Virus record (IMG/VR): IMGVR_UViG_3300050821_005814
Location: 42,806-106,805 of that record
DNA: 64,000 nt
Reading direction: 5' to 3' (one strand)
Source: a virus
Shown: positions 30,967-39,434 of the stretch, piece after piece
Numbering within the stretch: position 1 is the stretch's first letter
Layout: each line of letters opens with the position of its first letter
Program-made: the position numbers and the translations under genes
Notes under the pieces: model-generated
What the model was told of the DNA's origin: nothing
The model's database searches: none
Seen by the model: the letters and a program-made list of their open reading frames with translations, nothing else

Positions 30967-33666
30967 GTGGCTGATTTCGACCTCGAGGCATTTCGCGCCG
31001 AAGTACTGTCTGACCCACTGGTGCAAAACGTATGGGAGAACAAGTACCGCTGGAAGTCACTCGACGGTAGCAGCGAAGCAAGTATCGCTGCATCGCAGAC
31101 GCGCGTGATCAACGCGGTCTACGCTAATGACCCAAGCAACAACGCACGCGTTGACGCATTCCTTGCGCTACAGCAGGGGTACTTTCTCCCTGGCGGCCGC
31201 ATCAACGCAGGCGCAGGTACCAGTCGGCGCGTGACGCTACTGAACTGCTATGTCGGGGAAACGATCCAAGACTCCATGCAGGGCATTCAGCGCGCAATCA
31301 TGCGTGCTGCATTCACGCTGCAACAAGGCGGCGGGATTGGGCATGACTTCTCAACGCTCCGCCCAGCAGGCGCTATAGTCCGGCGGACGGGATCAGTCGC
31401 GTCTGGCCCCATCCCTTACATGGACCAAATGTCCGCGATGTCTGAGACCGTGTGTTCGGCTGGCGAACGGCGCGGCGCAATGATGATGACGCTTGCCGAC
31501 TGGCACCCTGATCTCTGGCATGAGAATCAGTTCGAGACGTTCAACGACTACAACGGGCGCCCCAAGCTATTCAACCCTAGTTTCATCAGCGTCAAGCGGC
31601 AGCAGGGACGACTGACGCAGACGAACATCTCAGTACTCGTGTCAGACTCATTCATGCAGGCCGTCCACAGAGGTGATCATTGGGACATGGGGCATTGGGT
31701 GCCGCGCGCCGACGGTAAGCATGTCGACGTGTATGAGCGGCGGTTCCCCTACGACGAACTCGAGCTTGACAACGATCTGCATCCTGTGCACGGCGCAAAG
31801 CTCAAGAAGCAAGGCGAGATGCATCCCTTCTATGTCTACCAGCGTGTGCCTGCGCAGCGCATTTGGCATGACATCATGGAAGCGACCTACAAGTACGCAG
31901 AGCCTGGCGTCCTCTACATCGACAAAATTAATGCCCGCAACAACCTGAGCTACTGCGAAGACATAGTCGCAACCAACCCTTGCGGCGAACAGCCGCTCCC
32001 GCCATTCGGGTGCTGCTGCTTAGGGTCTGTCAATGCCGCATTTATGGTGCTGGACCCATTCACTGAGAATGCACGCTTTGACTGGAATACGTTTCACGGT
32101 GTAACGGGTATCGGCGTCCGCTTCCTCGACAATGTGCTGGATATCGCGACCTATCCGCTCGAACAGCAGCAGCGTGAGTCGATGAACAAGCGGCGCATTG
32201 GTCTTGGTCTGACTGGCGTCGCTGATGCTTGCGCGCAACTGCGCCTGCGCTACGGTAGCTGGGATGCTATCGACTTCATGCGGCAGCTATCCCATCGCTT
32301 GCGCGAGTCATCCTATATCACATCAGCGAAGCTTGCTTCTGAGCGCAGCCCGTTCCCGCTGTACAACCGGGACGACTTCATGAAGTCGCCGAATGTGCAA
32401 GCACTTGAGTCAAGCACGCGCGCACTCATTGAGAAGCATGGCATCCGCAATGGCGTGCTCAACACAGTCGCGCCTAATGGGACGATCTCGACCTACAGCG
32501 GCAACACGGGGCAAGGCATTGAACCCGTCTACGCATTCGGCGGATACAATCGCAAGGTGCGCCAACCTGATGGCAAGCTCATCGACTATAAGGTGCTGAA
32601 CTATGCTGAGCGCATGTACGCTGCGAAGTTTCCCAACCATACAACGCCCGCCTACTTCGTTGGCGCAGAGCAGCTCACGCCGAGCGAACACATTCGCATG
32701 CAGGCTGCCTGTCAGGAGGGTATCGATGCCAGCATCTCGAAGACCGTCAACTGCCCAACATCGCTCTCCTTCGCGGACTTTGTCAACGTCTACATGGAAG
32801 CCTATCAGCTCGACTGCAAAGGCTGCACGACCTACCGTCCTGACCCCGATTCAGGCCGCGGTTCGGTACTCTCTATTGACACACCGTCTGGTGATCACGT
32901 AGTCGTAGAGAGGCTTCTGCAAGATGCCAATATCATAGGTGTAGCTGGAGCTTTCAATTCTGAAGCAATCAAGGCAACAGTCGATGCGTTGGAGGCAGTC
33001 ATTCAAAACGACTTGCGGGAGACTACCTACCCAGTAGCGCCGCGCGCTAGCGTGCTTGCAGGACATACTTACAAGCTGAAATGGCCAACGACCGGCGCCA
33101 ATTGGTACATCACCATCAACCATGACGAAGACAACTACCCGTCGGAGGTCTTCATCGTTGGCAGCGGGGAGAAGGCTGCTGAGAGCACTGAATGGATCCA
33201 AGCTACCAGCCGCTTGCTGACTGCTGTCCTGCGGCGAGGGGGTGATATCAAGTTCCTCGTCAACGAACTCGCTGCGATATGCTCATCAAGCGGCGGGGCC
33301 TTCATCAAGGAGCAGCACAAGCACCGCCCCTCAATCGTTGCAGCGATTGGCGGCATCCTTGAGACCGAGTTCCGTGAGCTTGGGTTGTTTAGTCTGCCTG
33401 AATCAGTATCTGAACCCGAGCCTGGCGGCCGTACAGTAAGCGTCCCGACTCAAGGCGATGGCGGCACATCAGCGTTCGTTGCTCCGCGCACAGTCGGTGT
33501 TACGATCTATGCAGGCGGCGTTGGAGGGAATGGCGGAGGCAACGCGTCAGCGTTTGCGCCTGGCATCGTTGGAGTAGACACCTGCCCGCAATGCTACTCA
33601 ACGCCACTCGTCCATGAGCAGGGATGCCTGCGCTGCCTCAATTGCGACTGGAATAAGTGCGGCTGA
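30967..33666 (+). CDS. nrdJ: Class II (cobalamin-dependent) ribonucleotide reductase, NrdJ
   Basis: The 899-residue product has TLLNCYVGE, GGGIGHDFSTLRP, the NPCGEQPLPPFGCCCLGSVN active-site loop, SISKTVNCPTSLSFADFVN and CKGCTTYRP, all from class II reductases. A TSCPD domain near residues 690-770 (ISPV-like: ITINHDEDNYPSEVF) is followed by a C-terminal zinc ribbon, CPQC...CLRC..C. It makes deoxyribonucleotides using adenosylcobalamin and needs no small subunit or oxygen. Starts with GTG. With ThyX next to it, it supplies dNTPs for phage DNA. Confidence 0.92.
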   Translation: MADFDLEAFRAEVLSDPLVQNVWENKYRWKSLDGSSEASIAASQTRVINAVYANDPSNNARVDAFLALQQGYFLPGGRINAGAGTSRRVTLLNCYVGETIQDSMQGIQRAIMRAAFTLQQGGGIGHDFSTLRPAGAIVRRTGSVASGPIPYMDQMSAMSETVCSAGERRGAMMMTLADWHPDLWHENQFETFNDYNGRPKLFNPSFISVKRQQGRLTQTNISVLVSDSFMQAVHRGDHWDMGHWVPRADGKHVDVYERRFPYDELELDNDLHPVHGAKLKKQGEMHPFYVYQRVPAQRIWHDIMEATYKYAEPGVLYIDKINARNNLSYCEDIVATNPCGEQPLPPFGCCCLGSVNAAFMVLDPFTENARFDWNTFHGVTGIGVRFLDNVLDIATYPLEQQQRESMNKRRIGLGLTGVADACAQLRLRYGSWDAIDFMRQLSHRLRESSYITSAKLASERSPFPLYNRDDFMKSPNVQALESSTRALIEKHGIRNGVLNTVAPNGTISTYSGNTGQGIEPVYAFGGYNRKVRQPDGKLIDYKVLNYAERMYAAKFPNHTTPAYFVGAEQLTPSEHIRMQAACQEGIDASISKTVNCPTSLSFADFVNVYMEAYQLDCKGCTTYRPDPDSGRGSVLSIDTPSGDHVVVERLLQDANIIGVAGAFNSEAIKATVDALEAVIQNDLRETTYPVAPRASVLAGHTYKLKWPTTGANWYITINHDEDNYPSEVFIVGSGEKAAESTEWIQATSRLLTAVLRRGGDIKFLVNELAAICSSSGGAFIKEQHKHRPSIVAAIGGILETEFRELGLFSLPESVSEPEPGGRTVSVPTQGDGGTSAFVAPRTVGVTIYAGGVGGNGGGNASAFAPGIVGVDTCPQCYSTPLVHEQGCLRCLNCDWNKCG

Positions 33667-33680
33667 AGGGGAGACACTAA

Positions 33681-34592
33681 ATGACCATCACGGCCAAAGT
33701 CATATGCGACAGCATAGCAGAGTGGGGTAACAGCATAGCAGAGTGGGGTATCCGCCTGACAACGATGCAGCTTCGCTATCCGAAGTTTATCCATGGCGAG
33801 TTCATGACGCACCGCAAGTTCAGCCGCAACGCGTCATCATCGCGTGCTATCCCAGTCAAGCGCCTCATTCAAGATGTAATCTCAGATCCTGCGATCCCCA
33901 TATACTGGGGTAAGAACATGCCAGGCATGCAGGCCATCGAAGAATTCACAGACAATGAACGCGATGCTATGATCGAATGGTGGCTCGAACTTCGCGACAT
34001 GGCCGTCAAGCAAGCTTCGATGATGAGCCGCAATGGGCTGCATAAGCAGCTAGTCAACCGCATGATTGAGCCCTGGTGCCATATCAACGTTGTAGTCACG
34101 TCGACCGAGTGGGCCAACTTTGATGCGCTGCGCTGCCATCCCGCTGCTCAACCCGAAATGCGCGCACTCGCTGAAGCTATGCGGGATGCGCGCAAAGCAA
34201 GCAATCCAAGGTTCCTCAAACCGGGTGAATGGCATCTACCTTATGTGACTGACGATGAACTAAACGCGCTGGGGGGATACACGGCTGGTCAGCCAGACCA
34301 TAAAGATTGGCTCACCTTCATCAAGGCATCCGTGGCGCGCTGCGCTCGCGTGAGTTACTTGACGCAAGAAGGTAGAACGCCAACCTTTGGTGAAGACCTC
34401 GCGCTATATGATCGGTTGGTCGGCAGCGAGCCATTGCATGCATCACCTGCAGAGCATCAAGCAACGCCTGATACTCGCATGTCCGACGGCTTCCGAACTG
34501 ATCTATGGCGTCATCAAGAGCAGCATGCCAACTTCGTTGGCTGGCGGCAGTATCGTAAGATGCTGCCTAATGAGTATGTAGGAGATCGCTAA
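33681..34592 (+). CDS. thyX: Flavin-dependent thymidylate synthase, ThyX
   Basis: The 303-residue product has the ThyX signature THRKFSRNASSSRA (family form RHRxxSxNxxSxR) near residues 42-55, and FVGWRQYRKMLP near the end. It makes dTMP from dUMP with FAD and methylenetetrahydrofolate. The N-terminus contains a perfect tandem 21-bp duplication giving SIAEWGN/SIAEWGI, which leaves the frame intact. It follows nrdJ in a nucleotide-supply pair. Confidence 0.88.
   Translation: MTITAKVICDSIAEWGNSIAEWGIRLTTMQLRYPKFIHGEFMTHRKFSRNASSSRAIPVKRLIQDVISDPAIPIYWGKNMPGMQAIEEFTDNERDAMIEWWLELRDMAVKQASMMSRNGLHKQLVNRMIEPWCHINVVVTSTEWANFDALRCHPAAQPEMRALAEAMRDARKASNPRFLKPGEWHLPYVTDDELNALGGYTAGQPDHKDWLTFIKASVARCARVSYLTQEGRTPTFGEDLALYDRLVGSEPLHASPAEHQATPDTRMSDGFRTDLWRHQEQHANFVGWRQYRKMLPNEYVGDR
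33709..33750 (+). repeat. Perfect tandem 21-bp duplication within thyX
   Basis: The 21-base unit (33709-33729) is repeated exactly at 33730-33750. The reading frame is kept and the product gains seven residues. It looks recent, since no base differs. Confidence 0.9.
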
Positions 34593-34593
34593 C

Positions 34594-35079
34594 ATGGACC
34601 TCGAGCCTGGCTACTACTGGGTGCAGTCAATCAATCCTGAGTACCCCGGGATTCACATTGCTGAGTGGCACGAACGCGGCTACTGGTATGACATGGGGGT
34701 TGAGGGGCATACAAGCTTCGGGGAGTACTGTGTCATGTCCCCGCGCTTGACTGACCCGACTGGCATCAACACATTCATTGCTGCTGATGGTACTGTCCGC
34801 CAAAGCTACTACGGCGACGGCAAGCAACCCTGGGATATCATAGTCGAACAGGGTTGGGGCATGTACTTTGCGGCGAGCAATGTGCTCAAGTACATCCGCC
34901 GCAAGAAGGATGGGGCGAAGGATCTCGAGAAGGCGCGCTGGTATTTCAATGCACTGCGCGAAATCGTCCGCGGTCCCCATCTCCGCACCGATCACTACCT
35001 GGACTCACTCGCTTGCATGGAACGCTTGCGCCACCTTCTCACAGATGGCGAGAAGGCGGACCTCCTGTGGTTGCAATAA
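34594..35079 (+). CDS. DUF3310-containing protein
   Basis: The 161-residue product has the DUF3310 pattern in its second half (QPWDIIVEQGWGMYFAASNV, then LKYIRRKKDGAKDLEKARWY), found in many phages and of uncertain, nucleotide-related function. The N-terminal half (LEPGYYWVQSINPEYPG) looks like a separate small beta domain. It is two bases after thyX. Confidence 0.72.
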   Translation: MDLEPGYYWVQSINPEYPGIHIAEWHERGYWYDMGVEGHTSFGEYCVMSPRLTDPTGINTFIAADGTVRQSYYGDGKQPWDIIVEQGWGMYFAASNVLKYIRRKKDGAKDLEKARWYFNALREIVRGPHLRTDHYLDSLACMERLRHLLTDGEKADLLWLQ

Positions 35080-35321
35080 TCGCGCTCAACAGCAAGAACC
35101 GCCGCAACGCGCTTGAGCGTGATCGGCTTGCGCGCACCTATATGGCGGGTGTGCAGCGCATGCCTATCCCCGAGCTACAAGCAGCGCGGGCAGCAGCGGA
35201 GGTTGATGCTGACATCCCGCCATCGGTGAAGGCGCTGGTCTTGGAACGCTTCGACGAACTGATCATGGAGAGAGATAATGAAGCGCGTCGCGCTCAAGCC
35301 GCAGCGCGCAAGCCTGTTTGA
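35067..35321 (+). CDS. Hypothetical 84-residue helical protein
   Basis: GTG 35067 lies inside the end of the DUF3310 gene after GGCGGA. The product is helical and basic (MVAIIALNSKNRRNALERDR...). It overlaps the next gene by 44 bases. Function unknown. Confidence 0.55.
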   Translation: MVAIIALNSKNRRNALERDRLARTYMAGVQRMPIPELQAARAAAEVDADIPPSVKALVLERFDELIMERDNEARRAQAAARKPV

Positions 35322-35523
35322 AGAACAGCTTGACGCAGCGCGGGATGCGCCAAAGACAGACCGCATGCGAATGCTCGTCGATGTCTTCTCGCATGTCTCC
35401 TACATCGGTGGTCAGATTGCACTCATGATTGAGAGCCGACGCGGGTTGACGATGACTGCTGTTGACGAGTTCGATGCGCGCTTGGCGAAAGCGCGCGAGA
35501 TACTCAAGAAGGTCAAGCAATGA
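35278..35523 (+). CDS. Hypothetical 81-residue helical protein
   Basis: The product starts MKRVALKPQRASLFEEQLDA and ends AKAREILKKVKQ. A GGAGAG ribosome site precedes ATG 35278. Two helices predicted. Coupled by ATGA to the next gene. Confidence 0.55.
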   Translation: MKRVALKPQRASLFEEQLDAARDAPKTDRMRMLVDVFSHVSYIGGQIALMIESRRGLTMTAVDEFDARLAKAREILKKVKQ

Positions 35524-35744
35524 GCGAGCGCCGTCCCATTCCCGACATGGGGTTAGCCTATGAGATCACGCGCGAGGGTGAGATCTATGCGCTTGCATAC
35601 ATGACGTCAGCAAACCACCTACGCAAGGAATGCCGTGTACACGGCTACTCCCCAAACAAGCACCTGATCAAACTATGCGGGCCGGACGGCAAGCGTCGAT
35701 GGTATGCAATCGCTACACTCGTTGAGAAGGTCTATGGCAAATGA
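35520..35744 (+). CDS. NUMOD-like small protein, candidate
   Basis: The 74-residue product has GLAYEITREGEIYALAY, then HGYSPNKHLIKLCGPDGKRR and IATLVEKVYG, the order of NUMOD4-type modules (YEIS..G.I.S...GY......DGK...........V...Y). These normally precede an HNH nuclease in homing endonucleases, but no HNH follows. It may be a free DNA-binding module or a remnant. Confidence 0.5.
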   Translation: MSERRPIPDMGLAYEITREGEIYALAYMTSANHLRKECRVHGYSPNKHLIKLCGPDGKRRWYAIATLVEKVYGK

Positions 35745-36292
35745 GGCCGGGCGGTGGTCACGCTAAGGGGGCGGGCTTTGAGCGGCGCATATGCCGCGCT
35801 CTGTCAAGCTGGCTGACAGCAGGTGCACGCGACGACCTGTTCTCGCGGAACGTCTTGTCGGGCGGACAATTCACCGTCGCTAAAGGTAAGCGCGGCAGTC
35901 CCGGCGACATCACTGGCGTTGACCCCCTTGCAGCACCATTCCTTGCGCTGTTCGCAGTCGAGTGCAAGCACCATCGCTCGCTGTATCTCGAGCAGCTACT
36001 GCTGAAGCCGCTTGGCGATTCACCATTCGGGCGCATCATTGAAGACACGCGCCACCAAGCCCGCCTAGCAGGCAAGAGCTATCTTGTGATTGCGCAGCAG
36101 AACAGATGTGAAGCACTCGTTGTCATGGACCGCGCAATCGCCGCCTGCATTCTCTACAAGCCGCGCTCCTTCCAGTATCACCTTCTGCACAATGAGCGTA
36201 TAATGCTTATGCCGTTAGCGAGCTTCATGCGCGCTGACCCTGCTAAGTTCTTGGATGCCGTGCGTAACCGACACCTTCATCGCCAACCATAG
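35741..36292 (+). CDS. PD-(D/E)XK nuclease, Holliday-junction-resolvase-like
   Basis: The 183-residue product has GAGFERRICRALSSWLTAGA (N-terminal helix with Glu), SPGDITGVDP (catalytic Asp) and FAVECKHHRS (E-x-K), the core of a PD-(D/E)XK nuclease. The architecture KG..FER...D...ECKH is common to phage and archaeal-type resolvases. It probably resolves branched DNA from recombination or packaging. Confidence 0.7.
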   Translation: MRPGGGHAKGAGFERRICRALSSWLTAGARDDLFSRNVLSGGQFTVAKGKRGSPGDITGVDPLAAPFLALFAVECKHHRSLYLEQLLLKPLGDSPFGRIIEDTRHQARLAGKSYLVIAQQNRCEALVVMDRAIAACILYKPRSFQYHLLHNERIMLMPLASFMRADPAKFLDAVRNRHLHRQP

Positions 36293-36301
36293 GAGATAGC
36301 G

Positions 36302-36772
36302 ATGCACTTGACACGAACTGGCTACAATGTCCTCGTCATCATCTGGCTTGCCCCGCTCGTTGTGCTGGACTTCATCGGCAATACCCTCACGACCGGCAGT
36401 CAGTCGGACATGTTCTACTACAAAACGATGGTCGACGGCTTGCTGATCGCCTATGCACTGTATCAGTGCTTCCGCCCAGCAACGGGCTCAGCATCGACAG
36501 TACATGCACGCATCGCCGACACGCATGACGAGGTCGTCGGCTTCGAAAAGCTTGGCGCAGCGGAGTACCTCTACTGCGCTATCCTGACGCTCTATGCGGC
36601 GGGCAATTGGTACTTCATGCACATGATCAACCGTGAGTCGACAGGTATCGTGTCCATTGCCACATTGGCATGGTCGTTCTTGTCGCTCGCAATTGCGCTG
36701 CTGTCGGCAGTACAATTCTACCATCTGAAGAGCGGCGCGATCGTCGAACTGAAGCACCGCATCGTCCAGTAA
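36302..36772 (+). CDS. Multi-pass membrane protein (about four helices)
   Basis: The 156-residue product has hydrophobic segments near residues 8-28, 44-60, 90-110 and 120-140 (e.g. VLVIIWLAPLVVLDFIG, TLAWSFLSLAIALLSAVQF). No family recognised. ATG 36302 lies just after GGAG. It may act at the host inner membrane. Confidence 0.6.
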   Translation: MHLTRTGYNVLVIIWLAPLVVLDFIGNTLTTGSQSDMFYYKTMVDGLLIAYALYQCFRPATGSASTVHARIADTHDEVVGFEKLGAAEYLYCAILTLYAAGNWYFMHMINRESTGIVSIATLAWSFLSLAIALLSAVQFYHLKSGAIVELKHRIVQ

Positions 36773-36837
36773 ACAGTCTCTCGGCCTAACTGCAGCCGTG
36801 GGCAGCAAGCCACGGCACTTATTCAATGGAGGCAGGC

Positions 36838-37041
36838 GTGCCTACTGCTAAACCAGAAGCATCCGCATTCCACGGGTTTCTTGTGCAGAACCGCGCATCG
36901 GTCTGGCTCTGCTTCGCGATACTGATCGTATCGGCTGTCATGCACGCCCCAAGTTTCGCTAGTATGATCGCGCTCTGCATCGAGGCAATGCTGTTGGTCG
37001 TGCTACGCTGGGTCGCGCATGTTGAGGGACGCAACGCATAG
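36838..37041 (+). CDS. 67-residue membrane protein
   Basis: GTG 36838 follows GGAGG at good spacing; ATG 36826 is an alternative, but its first codons would coincide with the ribosome site. The product begins MPTAKPEASAFHGFLVQNRA and has two membrane segments. A GCCGTGG/CCACGGC hairpin lies in the gap upstream. Function unknown. Confidence 0.55.
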   Translation: MPTAKPEASAFHGFLVQNRASVWLCFAILIVSAVMHAPSFASMIALCIEAMLLVVLRWVAHVEGRNA

Positions 37042-37051
37042 GAGGTTTACT

Positions 37052-37393
37052 ATGGAGACTGAAGACATTCCGGAGACAGGTCATGCGTCGGACTGGCTGC
37101 CTGCGACTGATCCACTGCTCGTTGGTCTGCTAGCAAAGCTTGGTGAAGAGTCAGGAGAACTTGCGACTATTTGCTCACGCTGCATTGCACAGGGCGGACT
37201 GGATGAGAAGGATCCCGCAACCGGCAAGCTTAACCGCGATGCACTGCAAGATGAGCTTGCTGACGTTTCTGCCATCAGCTTTCTCGCAGTCGAGTACCTA
37301 GCACTCAACATGCGAGCCATAATGGATCGCAGAGAGCGTAAGCGCGCGTTCAAGCGGCCGTGGTTTGACTGGCTAAAAAGCCTGCGCAAATGA
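37052..37393 (+). CDS. MazG-like nucleotide pyrophosphohydrolase
   Basis: ATG 37052 follows AGGAGG. The 113-residue product has LLAKLGEESGELATICSRC and LQDELADVSAISFLAVEYLA, the EEx2E and DELAD helices of the all-alpha MazG/dUTPase-like fold that bind Mg and split NTPs to NMPs. In phages these proteins can alter nucleotide or ppGpp pools. It overlaps the next gene by ATGA. Confidence 0.7.
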   Translation: METEDIPETGHASDWLPATDPLLVGLLAKLGEESGELATICSRCIAQGGLDEKDPATGKLNRDALQDELADVSAISFLAVEYLALNMRAIMDRRERKRAFKRPWFDWLKSLRK

Positions 37394-37638
37394 CGAGCGA
37401 ACGCAAATGCGAACCTTGGCGGTGCGGTGACGACTGCTGGGGCTTGCCTGGCTGTCAACATCCCGAGCGTACACCCTTCTACGAAATCCCCCTGCCGCGC
37501 TTCCCGCCGCCAGAAGACGATGCACTGATCAACGATCTGTTCTATCCAATCCAGCGCACGGCAATTGCGCGGCGCATACTCAGCATTGCGATCATACTGT
37601 TCACGCTCGTTGTCATCTACGGACTGCTGCGCCGATGA
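37390..37638 (+). CDS. 82-residue membrane-tail protein
   Basis: The N-terminal half has Cys pairs (CEPWRCGDDCWGLPGC) and Pro; the C-terminus is one membrane helix (ILSIAIILFTLVVIYGLLRR). It resembles a tail-anchored membrane protein. Coupled to both neighbours by ATGA. Function unknown. Confidence 0.55.
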   Translation: MTSERKCEPWRCGDDCWGLPGCQHPERTPFYEIPLPRFPPPEDDALINDLFYPIQRTAIARRILSIAIILFTLVVIYGLLRR

Positions 37639-38609
37639 TCCTGACGACCGACCTTCACCTCGATGACAACCCAGACAACCTATACCGCTGGCTTGTCTTC
37701 GATACCATTGACGAGATTCTGCGCGAGACGAATGAGACTGAGCTGTTCATTCTCGGCGACCTGTGCGACCGCAAGGATCGGCATAGCGGTGAGTTGGTCA
37801 ACCAGCTTGTCCGCACATTCGCTGCGCTTAAGGCGGAGTCCATTATCATACTCATGGGCAACCATGATGCACCGCTGCGCGGCACCCCCTTCTGGTCGTT
37901 TCTTAATGAGCTGCCGCATGTGCGGTTCATCACGAAGCCGGTTGTACGCGGTAGTCTCGTGCTGCTGCCATCTTCGACCAATCCAAGCAAAGACTGGGCA
38001 GACATCGACTTCACGCACTACCAAGCCGCATTCATGCATCAGACCGTCAAGGGTGCGCAGCATAGCGTGATGCTGGAAGAGTCGCCAGGCATGGTTGAGT
38101 TCCCCAAGGGGCTGAAGGTCTACTCAGGGGATGTGCATGTGCAGCAGACTGTGCGCGGCATTGTGTATGTCGGGGCACCGCATCCTGTCAAGTTCGGCGA
38201 TGACTATTCATCGCGCATACTCATCCTTAACGACCGCTATGTGATCAAGGAGGAGGTCAAGCTCTACCCGCCGCGCAAGCATGTGCTGACTGTCAATTCA
38301 CTCGCCCAACTCAAAAGCATGAAGGTGAACGAAGGGGACCAGGCGCAGATCCGCATCAACATTCCCTCATCGAAGATGGAACAATGGCCGGTCGAACAGC
38401 AGGCTATTGCAGCTTGGGCAGCAGACAAGGGGTTGCGCATTGCTAGCATCGAGGCGACCGTTGAGATGGATGCGGAAGAGCAGCGCCAACAAGCGCCTGC
38501 GCTCGGCGCGGACCCGAAAGCTGTATTGCACGCGTATGCGAAGGCGGAAGGTCTGGACAAGCGGCGGATCGAGGTCGGGCTAGAGCTTCTCGAGGAGTCA
38601 GAAGGATGA
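37635..38609 (+). CDS. SbcD/gp47-like Mre11 nuclease
   Basis: The 324-residue product has the calcineurin-type phosphoesterase motifs LTTDLHLDDN (5-14), LGDLCDRKDRH (40-50), LMGNHDAPLRG (73-83), HQTVKG and SGDVHVQQ. With the SbcC-like gene downstream it forms the end-processing nuclease complex, as T4 gp47/gp46 does for recombination-dependent replication. Confidence 0.88.
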   Translation: MILTTDLHLDDNPDNLYRWLVFDTIDEILRETNETELFILGDLCDRKDRHSGELVNQLVRTFAALKAESIIILMGNHDAPLRGTPFWSFLNELPHVRFITKPVVRGSLVLLPSSTNPSKDWADIDFTHYQAAFMHQTVKGAQHSVMLEESPGMVEFPKGLKVYSGDVHVQQTVRGIVYVGAPHPVKFGDDYSSRILILNDRYVIKEEVKLYPPRKHVLTVNSLAQLKSMKVNEGDQAQIRINIPSSKMEQWPVEQQAIAAWAADKGLRIASIEATVEMDAEEQRQQAPALGADPKAVLHAYAKAEGLDKRRIEVGLELLEESEG

Positions 38610-38938
38610 TCGCATCTCTTGACGTTCTACGCGCAAGCGGTTGGGCCGTCGCAGTGCACAATGACTATCGCCTCAATGGAAACCGGCATACATTTTGGCT
38701 TCTGACGCACCCATCCGGCCGCTATGTCAAGGGCGAAGGTCCAACTGATGAAGTAGCGCTTGACGAGTGCTTGAAGCAAATAGATCGCTTCAGCTTGGGC
38801 GGTGCGATAGGGCCTTACATGACCCGTCTCAGCGAGAGCAGCGAAACCAAGATAGGTCGTTTAGAGCTTGCGTTTAGTACCTATGAGCAAGCGCGCAAGT
38901 ACTTGGCTTGGATCGAACGTCTCGAGCGGAGGCACTGA
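38606..38938 (+). CDS. Hypothetical 110-residue protein
   Basis: The product (MIASLDVLRASGWAVAVHND...) has a beta-rich first half (THPSGRYVKGEGPTDEVALD) and a helical end. It lies between the SbcD- and SbcC-like genes in an ATGA-coupled series. No family recognised. Confidence 0.55.
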   Translation: MIASLDVLRASGWAVAVHNDYRLNGNRHTFWLLTHPSGRYVKGEGPTDEVALDECLKQIDRFSLGGAIGPYMTRLSESSETKIGRLELAFSTYEQARKYLAWIERLERRH

Positions 38939-38939
38939 C

Positions 38940-39434
38940 ATGAAGCCGCATTGGATTGCGTTTGCCTTAGCTGCGGTTGGCGCTTTTGCATTGCTCTTTC
39001 CCGCGCCACATGAAGACCCTGCGCCTGGTTGGAACCCCCCGCACCCGCTCAACAAGCGGCAGCTAAGCGAGCAGCCGTTCTATCAACCGATTGGTCCCAT
39101 GACCATCCTGCTGCGCATTCAGCCGCGCGATCAGTTCTATAAGCAGAATGGCAGCGCTATCAACGGGTACACGCATTATGCGGAGAAGGGTCATCCGCTT
39201 TGCGAGATCACCATTCCCGATGGATTCATCGTCCGGGGAGTAGCCGAGTTAGGCTTTGCTTCGTTCACTGACTTCCAACTAGCAAAAACGATTGCGCATG
39301 AGATCTTGCACTGCGAAGCTGGAATATGGCACCCTACATGGGACGAGATCAATAAGGACTATGATCAACACTACCACGGTCCGATAACCATTCTAGGCTC
39401 TTGGCCACCTGCTAATCCTGCGGATATGCGCTGA
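38940..39434 (+). CDS. Exported or membrane-anchored zinc metallopeptidase-like protein
   Basis: ATG 38940 gives a 164-residue product starting with a signal/anchor (MKPHWIAFALAAVGAFALLF). The motif IAHEILHCEAGIWH near residues 121-134 has HExxH followed by Gly and His one residue later than in metzincins. A catalytic zinc protease is likely but not certain. It lies between the SbcD and SbcC genes, an unexpected place for an exported enzyme. Confidence 0.55.
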   Translation: MKPHWIAFALAAVGAFALLFPAPHEDPAPGWNPPHPLNKRQLSEQPFYQPIGPMTILLRIQPRDQFYKQNGSAINGYTHYAEKGHPLCEITIPDGFIVRGVAELGFASFTDFQLAKTIAHEILHCEAGIWHPTWDEINKDYDQHYHGPITILGSWPPANPADMR

